Numbered from the stretch's first letter, positions 8,261-17,705 are shown. The stretch is DNA of 62,024 nt from an uncultured Rubrobacteraceae bacterium (GCA_902806085.1 CADCVH010000115.1:1-62024); one strand, 5' to 3'. Notes: generated by a model from the sequence alone, not told the origin. Translations and numbers: made by a program.

Positions 8261-8659
8261 TCAGGACGGTTCGGCGTCCACGACGGCTACGGTGCAGCGC
8301 GAGACGCAGACCGTCTTGTCGTTCTCGTCCGTTATGTGGACCTCCCACACCTGGCTCGTGCGCCCGACGTGGGCCGGAACCCCGACCGCCTTGAGCGTTC
8401 CGCTCCTCTTCGGGCGGACGTGGCTGGCGTTGATCTCCGCCCCGAAAGCCGCCTTGCCCGGCGGGCAGTTGAGGTAGCCGCCGACGCTAGCCACGCTCTC
8501 GGCGAGCACCACGCTGACCCCGCCGTGCAGGTACCCGAACGGCTGGTGGTGCCTCTCGTCGACCGGCATCGTCGCCACCACCCGTTCGGACGTGAGCTCC
8601 ACGAACTCCACGCCGAGCCTCCCGGTTACGCCCCCATCGTTCCTCATAAGGGTTTCCAT
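8261..8659 (-). CDS. PaaI/EntH-like hotdog-fold thioesterase
   Basis: A 132-residue single hotdog domain. The region HHQPFGYLHGGVSVVLAES contains the HGG motif and following acidic residue typical of PaaI/YbdB thioesterases. LNCPPGKAAFGAEINASHV and the VWEVHITDENDKTVCVSRCT strands complete the fold. It would hydrolyse acyl- or aryl-CoA thioesters. The ATG at 8659 has GAGGTGAGGG upstream; the reading frame to 8704 has no site. It converges with tetR over a 90-bp GC-rich gap containing a duplicated GGCCGCCCGGGG. Confidence 0.85.
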   Translation of the reverse strand: METLMRNDGGVTGRLGVEFVELTSERVVATMPVDERHHQPFGYLHGGVSVVLAESVASVGGYLNCPPGKAAFGAEINASHVRPKRSGTLKAVGVPAHVGRTSQVWEVHITDENDKTVCVSRCTVAVVDAEPS

Positions 8660-8735
8660 GTCCAAAGCCCTCACCTCCCTGGTAGACCCGACGACCGCCA
8701 GCATACTAACCCACCGGAGGTTCGGAACCCGACAA

Positions 8736-9200
8736 TCACAGGACCTTCTCCATCGAGAAGTTGGTCAACGCGACACCCCGCCGCACCACCGTGTTCCGCC
8801 GCAGGACCGCGAACCCGTGCCGCCCGAAAAACGGACGGGCCGTAATGCTGGCCTCGGTAAAGATCCTGCCGATGCCGAGGCCGCGGGCCCTCTCCTCCAC
8901 CGCCCCGTAGAGCAGCGACCCGACGCCGCGCCCGACTACGTCCCGGTGGCAGTAGAGCATGTCCAGGTGTCCATCCTCCTCCAGCTCGGCGAAGCCGACC
9001 ACCCCGCGGTCCCCCTCCGCGACCAGCGTGTGACGCCCGGACATCCGCCCGTGCCAGGCCTCCGGGTCCGGGGGAGCCGGCGCCCACGCCCGCACCTGCT
9101 CCGGCGAGTAATCCCCAAGGTTGACACCTCGAACCGTCTCGTAGAACAGGCGGCAGATCCCCTCCGCGTCACCCCTCTCGTAGTCTCGAACGGTTACCAC
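8736..9200 (-). CDS. GNAT-family N-acetyltransferase
   Basis: GNAT fold of about 154 residues: VRDYERGDAEGICRLFYETV at the start, VVGFAELEEDGHLDMLYCHR in the middle strands, then the acetyl-CoA loop DVVGRGVGSLLYGAVEE and FFGRHGFAVLRRNTV. The order is typical of PhnO/ElaA-like acetyltransferases. Substrate is not predictable. GTG at 9200 is preceded by GGAGGTGGGG. It appears to be its own unit, with a ~40-bp gap to the next minus-strand gene downstream. Confidence 0.85.
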   Translation of the reverse strand: MVTVRDYERGDAEGICRLFYETVRGVNLGDYSPEQVRAWAPAPPDPEAWHGRMSGRHTLVAEGDRGVVGFAELEEDGHLDMLYCHRDVVGRGVGSLLYGAVEERARGLGIGRIFTEASITARPFFGRHGFAVLRRNTVVRRGVALTNFSMEKVL

Positions 9201-9247
9201 GAAAGCCCCACCTCCGACGCGCAAACCGACCGCTGATACCCGAAACC

Positions 9248-11380
9248 TTACCCCGGCAGCTCCCGGCGGTCGACCCTATACAGGCTGTAGCGTTCGCCGG
9301 GTACGTCCAGGCGGGTGAAGCCGGGGATACCGAGGAGTTGCCCGTCGAGGGGGGTGTTGGCGTGGAGCAGGAGGTAGTCCGCCTCGTAGCGGCGCAGGAT
9401 GCCCGCGGCTTCGGGGATGGTAGGGCCGGAGAAGAAGCGGTTCACGTCGAGGGCGCCCCGGGGGGGTTCGATCTCGCCCGGCACGCGCTCTTCGAGGGCG
9501 GGGAGGATGTTCAGGATCAGGTTCCCCCTCAAACTCGCCACGTTGGCCTTCGCCGAGTGCGCCGGGATGATGGTGTTCTCGAGGTCGGGCGCGAGCACGA
9601 CGGCGGGCTCCTCTATGTTGTCCCGCATCCAGCGGAACGCGGGATCGAGGGGATAGGTGGCGGCCTGCGGGACCGAGCTCGTGGCGAGCACCTTGCCCAC
9701 GGCGAGGCCGGCCACCGGCGCGACCGCGACCGCCAGCACGCAGACCAGCGCCAGGGGCAAAAATGGCGCGAGGCCCGGACGCCCGCCCCGGCCCGCGAGG
9801 ACCTTTCCCGCGTAGAGGGCGCCCTCCCACGCCATCCAGCCCACGGTCAACACGGCCGCGAGCGGGATGGGCCAGGCCAGGCGCCAGATCTGGCCCGGCA
9901 GGACCACGTTGTCCCCCACGAAGGTCGTGAGCGGCGGGAAGAAGCAGACGGCCGTAACGAGCAGCAGCACCCCGAGGAGTAACCGCGCGGCGGAACTGGC
10001 CCCCACCCGCGAGAACAGGAAAGGCAGCCCGGCGAGGTAGCCGAGCGCTACAACGGGGTTCAGAAGGAGGGAGGGGTGCATTATGTAATATCCTCCGCCG
10101 AGAACGAGGATACGCTCCCAGCCAGGCCTGACGAAGACCGCGTTGGCGAGCACCTCCGGGTCGTGGGCGTTTATGTCCGCGCCCTTGAGCACCGTCGAGA
10201 GCGGCTCCCCGGTCGTCACGACGAACAAAAGCGGCACCACGAGGATGCTCAGGAGCGTCGCCCCGAGTGCTATCACCGTCCTCCAGACCGCCGGGCTCCG
10301 CCAGTTGACGGCGAGGTGTACGAGGCCGAAACCCGTCACCGAGAGGCCGATGATCGCCAACCCGACAGGATGCACGGTCACCACGGACCAGCAGACGAAC
10401 CCGAAGGAGAGCAGGTAGCGCAGCCTCCGGCCCTCCAGGAACGCGGCGGCCAGGCAGAGGGAGACGGGCAGAAAGAGGAACCGCGCCGCGAACTTGTCCT
10501 CCACCGCCCGCGTGATGAACTCCCCGCCGAAGACGTAGATGCTGGGGCCGAGGTAGAGGAGAAAGAAGAGCGCGTACACGGTTCCCGCCACGAGGGCGGC
10601 CGCCTCGTTCTTGAGGAGCAGGCGCATCAGGGCGTAGGCGGAGAGCAGGGCGAGCACGACCACCGTGGGGTTCAGGTAGCGCAGGACCAGGTCCACGGGG
10701 TCGAGGCCGGAGGCCCTCGAAAAGGCGGCCTGCTCCAGGAGCCAGCCGTTGATCCTAACGCGCGAGGCGCCCGTCTGGTTACCGAAGTAGGGCTCGAAGC
10801 GGGCGAGCGCGTCCGCGCTCAAGAACTCCCTGGCGTAGGCCAGGTAGACCCACAGGTCGTTGTACGAGTGCGGCACCCGCATCCGGGACGCGTAGGCCAA
10901 CACCGCCCCCGACGCCAGGAAGGGCAACCAGAGCGCGCGGTGGGCCCGCCCTTCTACGCCCGACGTTCTCTGGACCGGACGGCCCCGGGTGAGCGCCACG
11001 ACGAGGGCCGCGAGCAGGAACGCGGCCACGACGGCGCCGGAGATCAGGAGGTAGAGGTCCAGGCTCTGGTGCGTCATCAGCATCGGGACGCCCAGCATCC
11101 CGAAGAGGCCGGCGCTGAACACGAACGCCACCGGCAACGCGGCGACGCCGGGGAATTGTCGCCCCAGAGACCAGAGCGTGACGAGCAACCCGGGCGTCAG
11201 GAACAGGACGAGGGTGGCCGCGTAGAGCGCCCCGGGCAGCGCCGAGAGGATCCCCCTCAGGGGCCAGAGCGCCAGCAGGGCGAGGATGCCCGCCAGCACG
11301 ACGAGGGCCTCCGGGGAGCGCGCGCGTCGCGCGACGCGTTGCGCGACGCGTTGCGCAAGCTTGGCCTTTCCCAACTCCAT
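9248..11380 (-). CDS. large polytopic membrane protein, glycosyltransferase-C-like (paralogue A)
   Basis: About 710 residues with a long N-terminal block of more than a dozen hydrophobic helices and a soluble ~150-residue C-terminus containing PAFRWMRDNIEEPAVVLAPD and RRYEADYLLLHANTP. This architecture matches GT-C membrane glycosyltransferases such as those of the DUF6541 group and the ArnT/PMT superfamily, though I see no clear catalytic DE motif; RVPHSYNDLWVYLAYAREFL may be the equivalent. It is related in layout to the proteins at 23674-25737 and 27295-29421. It lies downstream of a sulfatase and a small membrane protein on the same strand. The start is ATG 11380 or the TTG 6 nt inside (AGGAGG sits directly before the ATG). 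Confidence 0.8.
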   Translation of the reverse strand: MELGKAKLAQRVAQRVARRARSPEALVVLAGILALLALWPLRGILSALPGALYAATLVLFLTPGLLVTLWSLGRQFPGVAALPVAFVFSAGLFGMLGVPMLMTHQSLDLYLLISGAVVAAFLLAALVVALTRGRPVQRTSGVEGRAHRALWLPFLASGAVLAYASRMRVPHSYNDLWVYLAYAREFLSADALARFEPYFGNQTGASRVRINGWLLEQAAFSRASGLDPVDLVLRYLNPTVVVLALLSAYALMRLLLKNEAAALVAGTVYALFFLLYLGPSIYVFGGEFITRAVEDKFAARFLFLPVSLCLAAAFLEGRRLRYLLSFGFVCWSVVTVHPVGLAIIGLSVTGFGLVHLAVNWRSPAVWRTVIALGATLLSILVVPLLFVVTTGEPLSTVLKGADINAHDPEVLANAVFVRPGWERILVLGGGYYIMHPSLLLNPVVALGYLAGLPFLFSRVGASSAARLLLGVLLLVTAVCFFPPLTTFVGDNVVLPGQIWRLAWPIPLAAVLTVGWMAWEGALYAGKVLAGRGGRPGLAPFLPLALVCVLAVAVAPVAGLAVGKVLATSSVPQAATYPLDPAFRWMRDNIEEPAVVLAPDLENTIIPAHSAKANVASLRGNLILNILPALEERVPGEIEPPRGALDVNRFFSGPTIPEAAGILRRYEADYLLLHANTPLDGQLLGIPGFTRLDVPGERYSLYRVDRRELPG

Positions 11381-11479
11381 CCTCCTAGAAGAAGACCGGC
11401 CACGCCCGCGCGAGATGCGGCCGTTCGACGGCAGGAATTCTAACAAGCGGTCGCGGGGGAGGCCCGTCCCCGAACGGCC

Positions 11480-12106
11480 TCACCCCTCCGCGGCGGCCCC
11501 GGCGCGCGCGGTACGCCCCGCGCGCCGGAAGGAGAGGAACCCGTGCACCGCGAGGGAGAGCCCCAGCCACGCCCATCCCAGGCCGAAGAGCATCCAGAGC
11601 ACGGTCCCGAACGCGCCAAGGTCCATGGCGAAGGCGAGCAGGCCGCACAGGGAGCCCACCACGAAGGGCAGGAGCCCCCAGGTGGGCAGCGCCCCGTCCC
11701 GCGGGGCGGCGAGGCCGAAGAGGATGGAGCCGGCGCCGAGGAGGAGCAGGCCGAGGCGGAAAGCGCGGTAGGCCGGCGCCGTCATGATGTAGACGTCGTC
11801 AAGGCCGAGCCAGTACAGCCCCGCGTCCCCGGCGACGACGAGGACGAGCCCCAGGAGGACCAGGCCGAAGCCGATCTTCTGCAGGAGGCCCGAGCGGCCC
11901 CACTGCCGGACCTGCAGCCCCACCAGCCCGGCCAAAAGCAACAACGGCGCCGACGGGAAGAGCTTCCAGAACACGTTCGGCGTGCCGAAGGCGGTCTCCG
12001 AGATGGAGGCCCCGATGGGAGAGAGCGCCCACAACACGCCGCCGGGCACGACGAGAAGCCCGGACCACCTCACGAGGAACCAGAGCAGCCTGCGCAGCAC
12101 CTTCAC
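11480..12106 (-). CDS. uncharacterised membrane protein, about six TM helices
   Basis: A 208-residue protein made almost entirely of hydrophobic helices: LLWFLVRWSGLLVVPGGVLW, FPSAPLLLLAGLVGL, IGFGLVLLGLVLVVAG, FRLGLLLLGAGSILFGL, LLPFVVGSLCGLLAFAM and VLWMLFGLGWAWLGLSLAV. No family recognised. The GTG start is a single base after the stop of the Tat-exported sulfatase, so the two are co-translated and probably work together at the membrane. The next gene downstream is the polytopic paralogue A. Confidence 0.75.
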   Translation of the reverse strand: MKVLRRLLWFLVRWSGLLVVPGGVLWALSPIGASISETAFGTPNVFWKLFPSAPLLLLAGLVGLQVRQWGRSGLLQKIGFGLVLLGLVLVVAGDAGLYWLGLDDVYIMTAPAYRAFRLGLLLLGAGSILFGLAAPRDGALPTWGLLPFVVGSLCGLLAFAMDLGAFGTVLWMLFGLGWAWLGLSLAVHGFLSFRRAGRTARAGAAAEG

Positions 12107-12107
12107 C

Positions 12108-13601
12108 CTAGTAGCTGGGCAGCGGGCCGCCCGCGTCCTTGATGACGTAATCCTGGAACATCTTCTTTGCCACGCCGGGGTTCGCGGAGGCGATGTCTTT
12201 GTTCATTTTCGGGTCCTTTTCGAGGTCGAAGAGCTTCGCCCCCGTCCCGTCGTGGCTGGCGAACATCGCGTGGCGGTCGTCCCGGGCCCAGACGTGATCG
12301 TGGTACCCGGCGGTAAAGTACGGACGGGCCTCTCCGGGCTGGCCGCCTTCCAGCAGCGGGTTCAGGTCCTGCCCCTGGAGCGGGGCGGGTGGCTCGATGC
12401 CAAGGGCGCCAAGGATCGTGGGGGTTATGTCGTGGGTGGAGGCGAAAAAGTCGCTCGTCTCCCCCGCGCCCTTGCCCTGTGGATGCTTCATCATGAACAC
12501 GATGTCCGTGAGCTCCGGGTAGAGGGCGGTGACCACCTTGCCCGCGACGCCGTGCTCCCCGAAGGCGTGCCCGTGGTCTGAGACGAAGAGGAACATCGTG
12601 TTCTCCATCAGGCCGAGCTCCTCGGCCCGCTGCATAAAGTTTCCGAGCCAGTTGTCCATCATGGTGACCTCCCCGGCGTAGAGGGCGCGCATCCTCTCCA
12701 GCTGGGCTTCGGTCAGCCAGTCCGAGGGTCCGCTGCTGGAGGTGACGGGCTCGGGGCCGTCGTGGCCGTCGGAGTACATTTTCGTGTACTTCTCGGGCGG
12801 GTCCCAGGGCTCGTGCGGGTCGTAGTTGTCCACGACCAGGAAGAACGGCTGGGCACCCTTCGCGGCCTCAAGAAACTCCATCCCCTTCAGAAAGACCTGG
12901 GGGGAGAACCAGTCCTCTTCGCGTTCGCGGCCCATCGTGTTCGCGTAGTACTGGAGCATGATCTCCTCGGCGTGGGAGGCGTTGGGCCCGCCGATAAGGG
13001 CACCCTCGATCTTCTCTTTCGACGCCGGCGTCTGCGGCCTGAAGAAGTCCCTCTCCTGGCCGCGGATAAAGTGGAAGGCGTGGAAGCCGCGGTGGAAGTC
13101 GTAGAAGGGCCTGAACTGGTGGAGCGTGTCCGTCACGAAGAGGTTGTAGAAACCCTCCCCGGCGAGTATCTCGGCGAGCGTGGTCTGGTCCCTGGGGATG
13201 GGCTGCCAGCCCCAGAGGCCGACGTCTTCCGAATACCACCGCTCCCAGTTCCTGAAGGGGAAGGTGCGGATGCCCGTGTGAACGCCGCGCCTGGCCGGTA
13301 TGGAGGGGATGGCCTCCGGGTAGGCCCGGGTAAAGCGGAGGCTGTTCTTCGCTATCTCGTCGAGGTTCGGCGTCTGCACGGTGCGGCTGCCGTAGGCGCC
13401 GACGTGGTCCTTTCTCAAGGAGTCGATCAAGACCAGCACTACGTTCATCCGGGATCCCCCACTCGGAAGGTACTCTTCTGGCAGTTGCTTGAACTGGTTG
13501 GCGAAGGTGCCGCACCCGGCCGCCCCGAGCGTCGCCGCCCCGGCGGCCCCGGCGCCCGCGACCTTCAGAAAGTCGCGACGTGTCAGGGTCCGGTTCCTCA
13601 A
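12108..13601 (-). CDS. Tat-exported lipoprotein of the sulfatase/alkaline phosphatase superfamily, serine-type active site
   Basis: The N-terminus carries a Tat signal (LTRRDFLKVAG, residues 6-16) and a lipobox-like GAAGC with Cys30, so it is probably an anchored exported lipoprotein. The sulfatase core follows: VLVLIDSLRKDHVGAYG supplies the metal Asp, and IPSIPARRGVHTG fits the S-x-P-x-R-x4-T-G signature with Ser100 at the formylglycine position. VSDHGHAFGEHG is the second metal site. Ser-type sulfatases need a radical-SAM maturase; without it the protein may act as a phosphodiester or phosphomonoester hydrolase. TTG start with AGGAGG 6 nt upstream. First gene of the operon 12108-9248. Confidence 0.88.
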   Translation of the reverse strand: MRNRTLTRRDFLKVAGAGAAGAATLGAAGCGTFANQFKQLPEEYLPSGGSRMNVVLVLIDSLRKDHVGAYGSRTVQTPNLDEIAKNSLRFTRAYPEAIPSIPARRGVHTGIRTFPFRNWERWYSEDVGLWGWQPIPRDQTTLAEILAGEGFYNLFVTDTLHQFRPFYDFHRGFHAFHFIRGQERDFFRPQTPASKEKIEGALIGGPNASHAEEIMLQYYANTMGREREEDWFSPQVFLKGMEFLEAAKGAQPFFLVVDNYDPHEPWDPPEKYTKMYSDGHDGPEPVTSSSGPSDWLTEAQLERMRALYAGEVTMMDNWLGNFMQRAEELGLMENTMFLFVSDHGHAFGEHGVAGKVVTALYPELTDIVFMMKHPQGKGAGETSDFFASTHDITPTILGALGIEPPAPLQGQDLNPLLEGGQPGEARPYFTAGYHDHVWARDDRHAMFASHDGTGAKLFDLEKDPKMNKDIASANPGVAKKMFQDYVIKDAGGPLPSY

Positions 13602-13834
13602 TCCTCGCCTCCTGGTGGACGTCCCTGGAGCCTCTGATCCGGGCGTCTCTCGTTCTGGCAGCTTTCCGGGCCGAAGCCGCCGAAGATTGTAACCGTTTGC
13701 GTCCGCGCCCGCAGAAGTTCCGGACGGGCTCGCCGCGGGCTCGCACCGGGCCCGAAGTTCTACTAAGGTAGGCGCGGCAGAGAACCTTACCGGAGGAACA
13801 ACATGCTCTATTCGTACGTGGCGGGGAGACCGTT

Positions 13835-14824
13835 TTGAACTGGCTCATCACCGGCGGCTGCGGGTTTATAGGGACCGCCCTGATCCGATCCTTGAGGGAC
13901 GAGGGCGGGCACGGCATCCGCGTCGTGGACAACCTCACCGTCGGCGACCGCGACGACCTCGCGACCGCCACGGACTTTGTCGAGAAGGGACCGGAGGACC
14001 TCGCCCCGATAAGCCAGGGCGGGCCGGTCGAGCTCGTCGTGGGCGACATCCTGGACGAGGAGCTCGCGCTGCGGGCGGCCGAAGGCGCGGACGCCATCGT
14101 CCACCTCGCCGCCAACACGGGGGTGCTGCCCTCCGTCGAGGACCCGCGGGGCGACTGCAGGAAGAACGTCTTCGGGACGCTCAACTACCTGGAGGCCGCC
14201 AGGCACAACGGCGTGGGGCGCTTCGTCTTCGCCTCGAGCGGGGGGACGGTGATCGGGGAGGTCGAACCGCCCATCCACGAGGAGATGGCCCCCCACCCGG
14301 TGGCACCCTACGGTGCCAGCAAGCTCGCCGGCGAGGGCTACTGCTCCGCCTACTTCCAGACCTTCGACATAGGGACCGTGGCCTTGCGTTTCGGCAACGT
14401 CTACGGCCCCCTCTCCGGCCACAAGAACAGCGTCGTCGCGCGCTTTATCAGGCGGGCGACGAACGGGGAGGCCCTGGAGATCTACGGCGACGGCACCCAG
14501 ACCCGCGATTACATCTACATCGGGGACCTCATAAGGGCCATAAAGCTCTCGGTCACCACGCAAGGCGTCGGCGGCGAGACGTTCCAGATCGCCACCAACG
14601 CAGAGACCACCGTGCGCGAGATAGCGGACAGGCTCCTCCCGGCCCTCGCCGAAGCCGGCGTCAAGGACGTCGAGGTCCGCAACACCGACGCCCGCCGGGG
14701 CGAGGTCCGACGCAACTTCGCCGACACCTCCAAGGCGAAGCGCCTGCTCGGCTGGCAGGCCGAGATGGACCTCGACGAGGGCCTGCGGCGCACCGTGGAG
14801 TGGTTTATGCACAAAGAGAGCTAG
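13835..14824 (+). CDS. NAD-dependent epimerase/dehydratase (UDP-glucose 4-epimerase type)
   Basis: Extended short-chain dehydrogenase of 329 residues. The Rossmann motif TGGCGFIGTAL is at residues 6-16, VVDNLTVGDRD binds the nucleotide ribose, HLAANTGV is the conserved active-site strand, and YGASKLAGE gives the Y-x3-K pair. The usual SS-x-x-x-YG stretch is present as FASSGGTVIGE. The C-terminus (LGWQAEMDLDEGLRRTVEWF) is typical of GalE/GDP-mannose-type enzymes. TTG start with GGGGAG upstream. It is divergent from the sulfatase operon and precedes a small coiled-coil gene, and it probably supplies a nucleotide sugar to the surrounding glycan genes. Confidence 0.88.
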   Translation: MNWLITGGCGFIGTALIRSLRDEGGHGIRVVDNLTVGDRDDLATATDFVEKGPEDLAPISQGGPVELVVGDILDEELALRAAEGADAIVHLAANTGVLPSVEDPRGDCRKNVFGTLNYLEAARHNGVGRFVFASSGGTVIGEVEPPIHEEMAPHPVAPYGASKLAGEGYCSAYFQTFDIGTVALRFGNVYGPLSGHKNSVVARFIRRATNGEALEIYGDGTQTRDYIYIGDLIRAIKLSVTTQGVGGETFQIATNAETTVREIADRLLPALAEAGVKDVEVRNTDARRGEVRRNFADTSKAKRLLGWQAEMDLDEGLRRTVEWFMHKES

Positions 14825-14882
14825 AAGCCGGAGGCACCCCGGATGTCGTAGGATGTGTTCGGCAACGGATCGGGAGGTGGCG

Positions 14883-15128
14883 ATGGAAAGAGAAGGGCCC
14901 GAGGTCAGGGCGGGCAAAAAACGCCGGATGGCGCTGGCGGAGGAGATCCGCAAGGCGGAGCTCGTGCGGGACAGGCTGCGGGGCGTAGAAGAGATCGCGA
15001 GGTCCTACCCCGAAGGCCACGAGATGCGCGCCCGCCTCGACAACCTCCACCTGGAGCGGATGATCGAGACCGTGGAGGAGGAACTCGCGGACCTCTGGGA
15101 CCGCACCCTCCACCCCCGCGGCACCTGA
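14883..15128 (+). CDS. small coiled-coil protein, paralogue 1
   Basis: An 81-residue, strongly charged, helical protein. ATG is preceded by GGGAGGTGGCG. The N-terminal half contains LAEEIRKAELVRDRLRG, closely similar to LADRLRKAEQARDLLRE in the protein at 26336-26647, and the leaders of the two genes are also alike. No catalytic residues or membrane segments are seen. Likely a structural or adaptor protein; family not recognised. Confidence 0.7.
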   Translation: MEREGPEVRAGKKRRMALAEEIRKAELVRDRLRGVEEIARSYPEGHEMRARLDNLHLERMIETVEEELADLWDRTLHPRGT

Positions 15129-15144
15129 GAGGTTACACAGCGGG

Positions 15145-16407
15145 CTAGGCGGCTGGCCTCCCGCGGGCGGCGAGGTAGAAGACCACCTGGGACAGGGCGG
15201 CGACGGCGGCGCCGAGCGCGACGGCGTACGCTACCCTCCCGACCACATCCCCGGGCAGCGCGACCACGCAGACGGCGGAGGTCGTCAGGCCGGCAAACCA
15301 CCCGAGTGCCGCCAGGCGTTCGCGCCCGAGGGCGAAGAGAGCCTGGTTGAGCATCTCGGAGAGCAGGTAGAGGGCGGCGAGAGAGGCAAGCGCCACGAGC
15401 ACATTCCGGCCCGTCTCGAAGTCGCGCCCGGCGAACAACCTCAAACCCCATTCGCCGAGCACCCACGTTGCCCCCACCATGAGGACCCCGACAACGCCGA
15501 CCATCCCGGCCGACCGTACCACGAAACGGTCGAAGGCTTCTCTCCCTTCGGTCGAGAGGATGCGGCTGGCGCGCGGCAGGAGCGCTCCGATGGCGGGGCT
15601 GAGTACGTACTGGGGCATGCGTGTGAGAACAAGGGCCGCCGCGAGCACGGCCACCTGCGCGTCGGTTCCTCCGAGCAGGCGAACGACGATCGGCCCCCCG
15701 TTCATCATCGCCTGCGCGAAGCCCACGGACAGGAGCACCGGTCCGGCGAAGCGTAGGGCCTCCCCGGTGGCGAAAGGTTCGCCCGCCTCCTTGGGTGGGG
15801 GTACCGGGGCGGGCCGAACGGCCAGCACACCGATCACGGGGGCGAGCACGATGGCGAGGGCGGGGCCAACAACGCCCAGGCCCGCAAAGAGCAGGACGAC
15901 CGAGATGAACAGCCGGCCCGAAGCCTCGGCCACTATCTGCCCGCCGAGCCGGAAAGACTGACGGTGACCGTTGAAGATGCCCCGACGGAAATACTCCGGC
16001 GCGTACAGCGCCACGACGACGATGAACGCAGCCGTGATCCAGGCGTCCTCGAAAACGTACTTGGTGAGCAACGGGCCGGCGGGTAGCGCCACGATCAGGA
16101 AGGCCGCCAGCAACCCCGCCTGCCACCGCCCTACTGAGGAGACCACAGGCCCCCAGTCCCGCCCCTGCGCCTCCCTCTCCGCGACGTACCGCCCGAGGGT
16201 CTGCGTGCCGCCGATCCACAACACCTGGACCGTCAGGAAGGTCGCCGTCCACAGCAACACGAGCGGCGCGGACTCCTGCTTACCAAGAGCGTGGAAGTAG
16301 ACGCTCTGGAAGGCGTAAGTCAAGGCACCGGAGAGGGCGAAGCAAACCGCAATAGCCGCACTCCCCGCCCCGGCGCCTTGCCCCTTCAGTACGTTCGCGA
16401 ACCTCAC
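15145..16407 (-). CDS. Wzx-like polysaccharide flippase (MOP superfamily)
   Basis: About 420 residues and roughly 12 TM helices, with LSGALTYAFQSVYFHALGKQ near the start and conserved-looking helix ends such as FRRGIFNGHRQSFRLGGQIV and MPQYVLSPAIGALLPRASRI, as in lipid-linked oligosaccharide flippases. It would move undecaprenyl-linked glycans across the membrane. It stands beside epimerases and glycosyltransferases, supporting the glycan-assembly role of the region. The start is the ATG at 16407; upstream is a 63-bp gap to the winged-helix gene's end. Confidence 0.82.
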   Translation of the reverse strand: MRFANVLKGQGAGAGSAAIAVCFALSGALTYAFQSVYFHALGKQESAPLVLLWTATFLTVQVLWIGGTQTLGRYVAEREAQGRDWGPVVSSVGRWQAGLLAAFLIVALPAGPLLTKYVFEDAWITAAFIVVVALYAPEYFRRGIFNGHRQSFRLGGQIVAEASGRLFISVVLLFAGLGVVGPALAIVLAPVIGVLAVRPAPVPPPKEAGEPFATGEALRFAGPVLLSVGFAQAMMNGGPIVVRLLGGTDAQVAVLAAALVLTRMPQYVLSPAIGALLPRASRILSTEGREAFDRFVVRSAGMVGVVGVLMVGATWVLGEWGLRLFAGRDFETGRNVLVALASLAALYLLSEMLNQALFALGRERLAALGWFAGLTTSAVCVVALPGDVVGRVAYAVALGAAVAALSQVVFYLAARGRPAA

Positions 16408-16470
16408 GCCGCGAATCTTACGCCATACGGCGGAGGGCAGGAGCGGGGTGCCGGGCCGCCCATACGAACA

Positions 16471-17580
16471 TCAGCCGGGTTCCTCGAACCGGACCCCGAG
16501 CTCCGGTGTTCCGTCCGTCGCGAAACGCAGCAGGCGCTCGCCCTCCCCGGCGAGGGCGGCGCGGTCCCCCGTGGAGAGCGGGGCGAACGGTTCGGCGACC
16601 AGGGTCGCGGATCTCTTCGTCTTCTCGATCTTCCACACCCCGGACACGAAGCCGTCGATAAGGAAAGTGGCCCTCACCCGCGCGGAGGAGAGGAACACTC
16701 TCTTGCGGTCCTCGTCGGCTATGACGCGCCGCCGGTCGGCGTGGGCGAGCACGAGGTTATCGTACTCCGGCACGAAGAGGATCGGCGCGGGGGTATCGGC
16801 CGGCGCCAGCGGCGCGCCCGGCAGGTCGAAAAGCTCGTTCCCGCCCTCGTCCCTGTAGAGGCGCAACCCCGGCTTCATCTCTTCTAGCAGGCCCTTCGCG
16901 CCGGTCAGCCCGGACCACGCCTGGAAGTCCCTCGCGCCCGCGGGGCCGAAGGCCCCCAGGTAGCGAGACACGAGGGCGCGCAGGCTCTCGTCGGGGTCTG
17001 CGAGCGGCGCCCCGAGCCAGGATTCCGGCGGGGCGAACCTGGGGCTGCCGCCCCTGCCCCAGACGCCGGCGGGCGGCGTCTGGACGAGCGGGAGGCGCGT
17101 CCTCACCAGGTAGGCGAGGGCGGACGGGTCCCGGTCCGGCTCCAACTCCACGAGCCGTTGCTGCAATTCCTTAGAGGTGCGCGGCCCCTCTTCCGCCATC
17201 CGTCGCGCCTCCGACACGAGCCGGTCGAGGTCGAGCCCCGCCAGACGCTTCCCCGCGATGGAGCGCAGGGAGCGGTCGAGCGCCGCCTGGAGGGCCGGCC
17301 GCAGGAGCAGGTAATCCTCCGCCGTCGTCAGGTGCAGCGTGGCCCGCATCATCGAGGAGCGGACGACCCGCCGATCCTCGATGAGGTCCGTCAGTTCGTC
17401 CCTGGCAAAATCGCGAAGCCTGGTCCATAGCCCGATGTAGGGCGGGTTCGGCACCTGCGCCTGCAACCCGGCGAGACGCCTGACGGCGTCGTAAACGGAG
17501 CTCTCCTCCCGTCCCAGCAACATCTGGCGCCCGAGCGTCGCCCGGTTAAGCTCCCGGAGCGAGAGGACACGGGGCGTCAA
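16471..17580 (-). CDS. winged-helix DNA-binding protein of the HTH_42/YcaQ-AlkX group
   Basis: A 369-residue protein. The N-terminus LSLRELNRATLGRQMLLGRE, then VRRLAGLQAQVPNPPYIGLW, and RRVVRSSMMRATLHL match PF06224 proteins; relatives bind or repair cross-linked DNA (AlkX/YcaQ, AlzA). The expected later motifs (VPEYDNLVLAHADR, then ATFLIDGFVSGVWK) are present, so the protein seems intact. It is embedded in the glycan cluster but is probably functionally independent. TTG start, weak ribosome site. 17581-17705 downstream of the GT2 gene holds nothing I can identify. Confidence 0.85.
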   Translation of the reverse strand: MTPRVLSLRELNRATLGRQMLLGREESSVYDAVRRLAGLQAQVPNPPYIGLWTRLRDFARDELTDLIEDRRVVRSSMMRATLHLTTAEDYLLLRPALQAALDRSLRSIAGKRLAGLDLDRLVSEARRMAEEGPRTSKELQQRLVELEPDRDPSALAYLVRTRLPLVQTPPAGVWGRGGSPRFAPPESWLGAPLADPDESLRALVSRYLGAFGPAGARDFQAWSGLTGAKGLLEEMKPGLRLYRDEGGNELFDLPGAPLAPADTPAPILFVPEYDNLVLAHADRRRVIADEDRKRVFLSSARVRATFLIDGFVSGVWKIEKTKRSATLVAEPFAPLSTGDRAALAGEGERLLRFATDGTPELGVRFEEPG

Positions 17581-17705
17581 AAGCTAGCCCCGACCGGCGC
17601 ATACGGGCCCCCTCCGCTATCGACCGATAAAGTGCCGACCGGCGTCATCCAGGAAGGATACGCCAGGCCTCGCCTTCGGACACCGCCAACCTGACGCCTG
17701 GAGCC

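Noticed and set aside
11330-11357. CGCGACGCGTTG duplication as a regulatory element
   Set aside because: It is within codons for the LAQRVAQRVARRAR helix at the start of paralogue A and is best seen as a short coding duplication.
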